From Candidatus Omnitrophota bacterium (GTDB lineage Bacteria > Omnitrophota > Gorgyraeia > Aquiviventales > Aquiviventaceae), in contig JACQRE010000085.1 in assembly GCA_016206585.1 (NCBI GenBank), forward strand, positions 1 through 5,584: a stretch of 5,584 nucleotides of DNA, given 5' to 3'. Below, in pieces: positions 5,398 to 5,584 of this stretch. The notes beneath the pieces were generated by a model. That model was not told where the DNA came from and ran no database searches. It saw only the letters and a program-made list of their open reading frames with translations. The position numbers and the translations under genes were made by a program. Each line of letters opens with the position of its first letter. The stretch's first letter is position 1.

Positions 5398-5584
5398 CTA
5401 CTCGGCCATGGCGGTGGGCACGAAGTCCGGGGGGATCGTGTACCGCTGCCAGGTGGGCTTGATGTCGAGGATGCGGTCGATGCGGAACTGCCGGATGTCG
5501 CGGCGAAAATGGCAGTACCCTTCGAAGTACGGCTCGTTGATCGCGTAGACATCGACGCGGCGCACGCGCCGCGGCGACTCGCCG
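5398..5584 (-). CDS. WYL-domain transcriptional regulator, C-terminal end
   Basis: Only the last 61 codons are inside the window; the gene continues beyond the right edge. The visible part, with VDVYAINEPYFEGYCHFRRD then IRQFRIDRILDIKPT, matches the C-terminal half of a WYL domain, including the conserved R-x-F-R-x-D-R-I segment thought to help bind a ligand. Such proteins usually have an N-terminal helix-turn-helix and act as ligand-responsive repressors or activators, though some WYL domains sit in other architectures, so the N-terminal part cannot be known here. The tail is IPPDFVPTAMAE followed by TAG. It ends 13 nt before the membrane protein gene, suggesting one transcript and possible control of the downstream genes. 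Confidence 0.85.
   Translation of the reverse strand, partial: GESPRRVRRVDVYAINEPYFEGYCHFRRDIRQFRIDRILDIKPTWQRYTIPPDFVPTAMAE

Noticed and set aside
5385..5552. A 56-residue N-terminal extension of the membrane fusion protein, starting at an ATG at 5552
   Set aside because: It overlaps the WYL coding region in another frame, is a low-complexity Ser/Thr/Pro run, and the family-like sequence begins only after the ATG at 5384.

Overview
This is a high-GC bacterial window. It is densely coding, and all six genes lie on the minus strand, so it is read right to left. No gene identifies the organism. The mix of a class II (B12-dependent) ribonucleotide reductase, a WYL regulator, a fused MFS/spermidine synthase-like protein, HtpX and a BatD-like protein would fit an environmental high-GC lineage such as Rokubacteria/Methylomirabilota or a deltaproteobacterium-like group. 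That placement is a guess.

Layout from right to left: (1) 5398-5584, the C-terminal end of a WYL-domain transcriptional regulator, cut by the window edge. (2) 3072-5384, a 770-residue membrane protein: about 14-15 transmembrane helices followed by a spermidine-synthase-like Rossmann domain. (3) 2320-3072, a metallo-beta-lactamase-fold hydrolase of the RNase Z-like type, whose start overlaps the previous stop as TGATG. These three look like one transcription unit. (4) 1379-2239, the membrane protease HtpX, preceded by its own strong sigma70-like promoter that overlaps the hydrolase stop codon. (5) 871-1332, a short secreted protein consisting only of the N-terminal domain of BatD, 46 nt after htpX and probably co-transcribed with it. 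(6) 1-672, the first 224 codons of nrdJ, running off the left edge. It has its own sigma70-like promoter, a leader of about 73 nt with an inverted repeat, and a strong Shine-Dalgarno.

Functionally the window is mixed: regulation (WYL), an uncharacterised membrane/methyltransferase-like fusion coupled to a hydrolase, envelope quality control (HtpX and perhaps the BatD-like protein), and deoxyribonucleotide synthesis (NrdJ). The two observations most worth following are a pair of NrdR-box-like sites placed over the nrdJ promoter, and a short palindrome-rich, direct-repeat-flanked in-frame insertion in a cytosolic or periplasmic loop of the MFS/spermidine synthase-like protein. I see no CRISPR array, RNA gene, transposase, phage gene or clear new defence system. 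Every intergenic gap is shorter than 300 bases.
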